Positions 5,242-7,158 of a DNA stretch of 7,158 nucleotides are shown in pieces; the stretch's first letter is position 1; each line of letters starts with the position of its first letter. Position numbers and translations under genes: made by a program. The stretch is from Sphingomonadales bacterium (GTDB lineage Bacteria; Pseudomonadota; Alphaproteobacteria; Sphingomonadales; Sphingomonadaceae), in assembly GCA_025360285.1 (NCBI GenBank), contig JANYCM010000402.1, forward strand, positions 1 to 7,158, in the 5' to 3' direction. Below the pieces are notes generated by a model. That model searched no databases and had not been told where the DNA came from. It saw only the letters and a list, made by a program, of their open reading frames with translations.

Positions 5242-7158
5242 ATCCGCGCGTCACCGGCGGCCAGATTGAAGCCATAGCTGCCGCCGCCGCCCGCGGCGAA
5301 GCCTGCGACGAGCTGGCCGAGCAGCGCATTATTCTTGGCAAGCAGCGCGACCTGGTCGTCGGCGCTGGCATTCAATTCGCCCAGCTTGTCGACCGTCGCC
5401 TTGCTGTTGGCGCGCGCTTCGTCCTGAGCAGCCTTGGCCTGATCCTCGGTCTGCTTGATCAGATCATTGAGCAGCGAAACACTATCGGCGCGGCCGCTGG
5501 CAAAGCCCGCCGTGCTCCCGAACGTCTCCTTTTGCAGGTCATCGATCTGCTGGCTGATGCTGGCGATCGCGTCGAGCTGGCCGGTATCCCCACCCTTGAA
5601 CAAGGCGGTCAGGCGCGCGCGTTCAGTCGTAAGGCCGCTCAGTCGCTCGGTGGCGCTGCCCGTTGCGCGGCTGCCGATCGTCAGGTCAGTCAGCACGTTG
5701 CGGATACTGCCGGTGGCGCTGGCCAGCGTTTCCTTCAGGGCCTTGGCTCGGTCCTCCCCATTGATCTTTTCGATCTGGATAAGGTCGAACCCATTGGCCT
5801 TGGCGATGGTGACCCGCTGCGCCAGTTGCAGTTCAAGGTTCCGGAAGGTGGTGGCAAAAGGGTTGGCACGATCCGCGATCAGGTCTTCCAGCCCTCTGAC
5901 CTTGACGGCCTCCGAAACTGCCCGGTTGAGGTCGTCGCTGTATTTAGTGATCGTTGCCTGCACCTTCGGCGACAGGCCTGTTATGCCGCCACGCTGAATG
6001 GCGACTTGCACAGCATATTCGACTGCCGCCTGGGCGGCCGCATCACCCGTGCCAAAGTCCTTGCCATTATATTTGCCGATCGACGCGCCAGTTGTATCGA
6101 CCCGGTAGTTGTCGTTGCGCTTGCCGATGGAGATCGCGCCAAAATCACTGACGTTGCCGCCCAGCTGCGCGGCGATATTCTGCAGGCCGACCTGGACGCT
6201 GCCGGCGAGCCCTCCAGCGACGGCAATCTGGCCGCTGCTGTTGCCGCTTTTGGCGCCAGGATCAAAGGCATTGGTGATCGTCGATGTGCCGCCTGTCGCA
6301 TGATAGAACAGTTCGCCGGTCAGGCCGCCCAGCGCACCGCCGACCAGTGCCCCGATCGGGCCGCCAACCAACATGCCAAGGGTCGCACCGGCGACAGCGC
6401 CAAGGTCATTGACGAGCAGCCCGAGCGATTGTTCGACCCCGGCCGCGACCCCTCCATAGGCCATGCCGGCTCCCAGCGCCCCCGCCAGCTTTGAGCCATC
6501 GCTGCCAAAGATTTTGCCGAGCGCCTTGACCACCGGCTCAGAGACGGTTTTCAGCGAATCGGTGAAGGCCTGGTTGTAGGCACTACCGGCGGAGGGGCTG
6601 ATACGGCTGAGCAAGCCGCCGATGGCGCCACCTGTGCTGATCGACTTGCCAAAATTGCCACCGATCGCCTGGCCGATGGCCTGGGCATCCTGGATGGCGG
6701 TATCGCGCAACGTCCGGCCGGCTTCCCGGCCAAAGTCGGTCCCCAGTTGTGGCAACCGGGTTTCAGCGCTTTTGACAATGTCGCTGAGCGCATCCTTGGG
6801 GGCATTGGCAAACGGTTCGTATTTCGCCTTCGCCGCCGCTTCGTTGGCCTTGCCGAGTTCATCGACGATCGACTTCAGCGACGCCTCGGTCGATTGCAGC
6901 CCCGAAAGGTTGCGCGCCTTGACATCGAGTTCGGCGAGACCGTCGCTGAAATCCTTGGCTGCTTTTGCGGCGTCGCGCAGATCCTTGGCCTGTTCGCGGT
7001 TGCCGGCGCGCGATGCTGCGACGGCGGCATCGCGCGTTTTGATCGCGCTGATCAGCTGCGCCTCGGCGTCCTGCTGCGTGATCTTTTCCGCATTTTGGGC
7101 TGCATTGATCCGCGTGACGCTGCGCTCATATGCAAGATTGGCTTTGGCGGCGGCATCG
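5238..7158 (-). CDS. Tail tape measure protein, C-terminal 639 residues (runs off the right edge)
   Basis: The frame is open from the TGA at 5238 to the window edge; a TTG at 6755 is internal, not a start. The visible N-terminal 135 residues are Ala/Lys/Glu/Asp-rich and coiled-coil-like (KDLRDAAKAAKDFSDGLAEL). Around 6290-6490 lies a long Gly/Ala hydrophobic stretch with glycine-zipper spacing (GMLVGGPIGALVGGALGG), followed by FYHATGG. A compact domain around GAISIGKRNDNYRVDTTG comes next. The last 300 residues return to charged coiled coil (ERLSGLTTERARLTALFKGG, SQQIDDLQKETFG) and end AAGGGGSYGFNLAAGDARI. This mix of coiled coils and hydrophobic segments is typical of siphophage tape measure proteins, which set tail length and help DNA cross the membrane. 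The total length cannot be known from here. It is the first gene of the coupled tail unit visible. Confidence 0.82.
   Translation of the reverse strand, partial: DAAAKANLAYERSVTRINAAQNAEKITQQDAEAQLISAIKTRDAAVAASRAGNREQAKDLRDAAKAAKDFSDGLAELDVKARNLSGLQSTEASLKSIVDELGKANEAAAKAKYEPFANAPKDALSDIVKSAETRLPQLGTDFGREAGRTLRDTAIQDAQAIGQAIGGNFGKSISTGGAIGGLLSRISPSAGSAYNQAFTDSLKTVSEPVVKALGKIFGSDGSKLAGALGAGMAYGGVAAGVEQSLGLLVNDLGAVAGATLGMLVGGPIGALVGGALGGLTGELFYHATGGTSTITNAFDPGAKSGNSSGQIAVAGGLAGSVQVGLQNIAAQLGGNVSDFGAISIGKRNDNYRVDTTGASIGKYNGKDFGTGDAAAQAAVEYAVQVAIQRGGITGLSPKVQATITKYSDDLNRAVSEAVKVRGLEDLIADRANPFATTFRNLELQLAQRVTIAKANGFDLIQIEKINGEDRAKALKETLASATGSIRNVLTDLTIGSRATGSATERLSGLTTERARLTALFKGGDTGQLDAIASISQQIDDLQKETFGSTAGFASGRADSVSLLNDLIKQTEDQAKAAQDEARANSKATVDKLGELNASADDQVALLAKNNALLGQLVAGFAAGGGGSYGFNLAAGDARI

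Noticed and set aside
1390..7158. Gene transfer agent tail module
   Set aside because: The genes after the tape measure do not match the known alphaproteobacterial GTA order (no peptidase or very large terminal protein), and a DNA methylase follows; prophage fits better.

Overview
The window looks like the edge of a prophage in a GC-rich alphaproteobacterium, most likely a member of the Sphingomonadales. Two things suggest the host. The partial gene at the left edge reads like the small HIG1-domain 'twin transmembrane' proteins common in sphingomonads. The whole window also has high GC and Ala/Gly/Arg/Asp-rich coding. No taxonomic marker gene is present, so this is inference. Every gene I accept is on the minus strand, so the window reads from right to left.

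Right part, 7158 to 1390: a late-gene tail module in transcription order. It begins with the C-terminal 639 residues of a tail tape measure protein. Next come an 806-residue multidomain tail-tip/hub protein with adhesin-like C-terminal modules, a 68-residue protein with a CxxC knuckle, a 132-residue unknown protein, and a 278-residue tail protein with a discoidin-like N-terminal half. All four junctions are the same 4-base ATGA stop/start overlap (5238-5241, 2821-2824, 2618-2621, 2223-2226). The five genes are therefore almost certainly one translationally coupled unit that builds the tail tip.

Middle, 1389 to 451: a 141-base spacer (114 bases if the alternative GTG start is used), rich in palindromes, then a D12-class (Dam-like) adenine-N6 DNA methyltransferase with all its core motifs. 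A 9-bp inverted repeat carrying two GATC sites lies across its stop codon.

Left part, 450 to 1: about 310 bases without a convincing gene, holding a GC-rich hairpin that fits a leftward intrinsic terminator. Then comes the start of the HIG1-domain gene, which is probably chromosomal. The phage/host junction is therefore expected between about 140 and 450, but I see no tRNA or clear att core there. The HIG1 reading frame has no ATG, GTG or TTG between its upstream stop and the middle of its first membrane helix, which makes its start codon a real puzzle.

I did not find a wholly new defence or mobile system. The points most worth following are the compact tail-tip cassette that lacks a recognisable lambda-type M-L-K-I set, the apparently receptor-binding hub, the 68-residue metal-knuckle protein, the GATC-bearing repeat at the methylase stop, and the missing start codon of the flanking gene.
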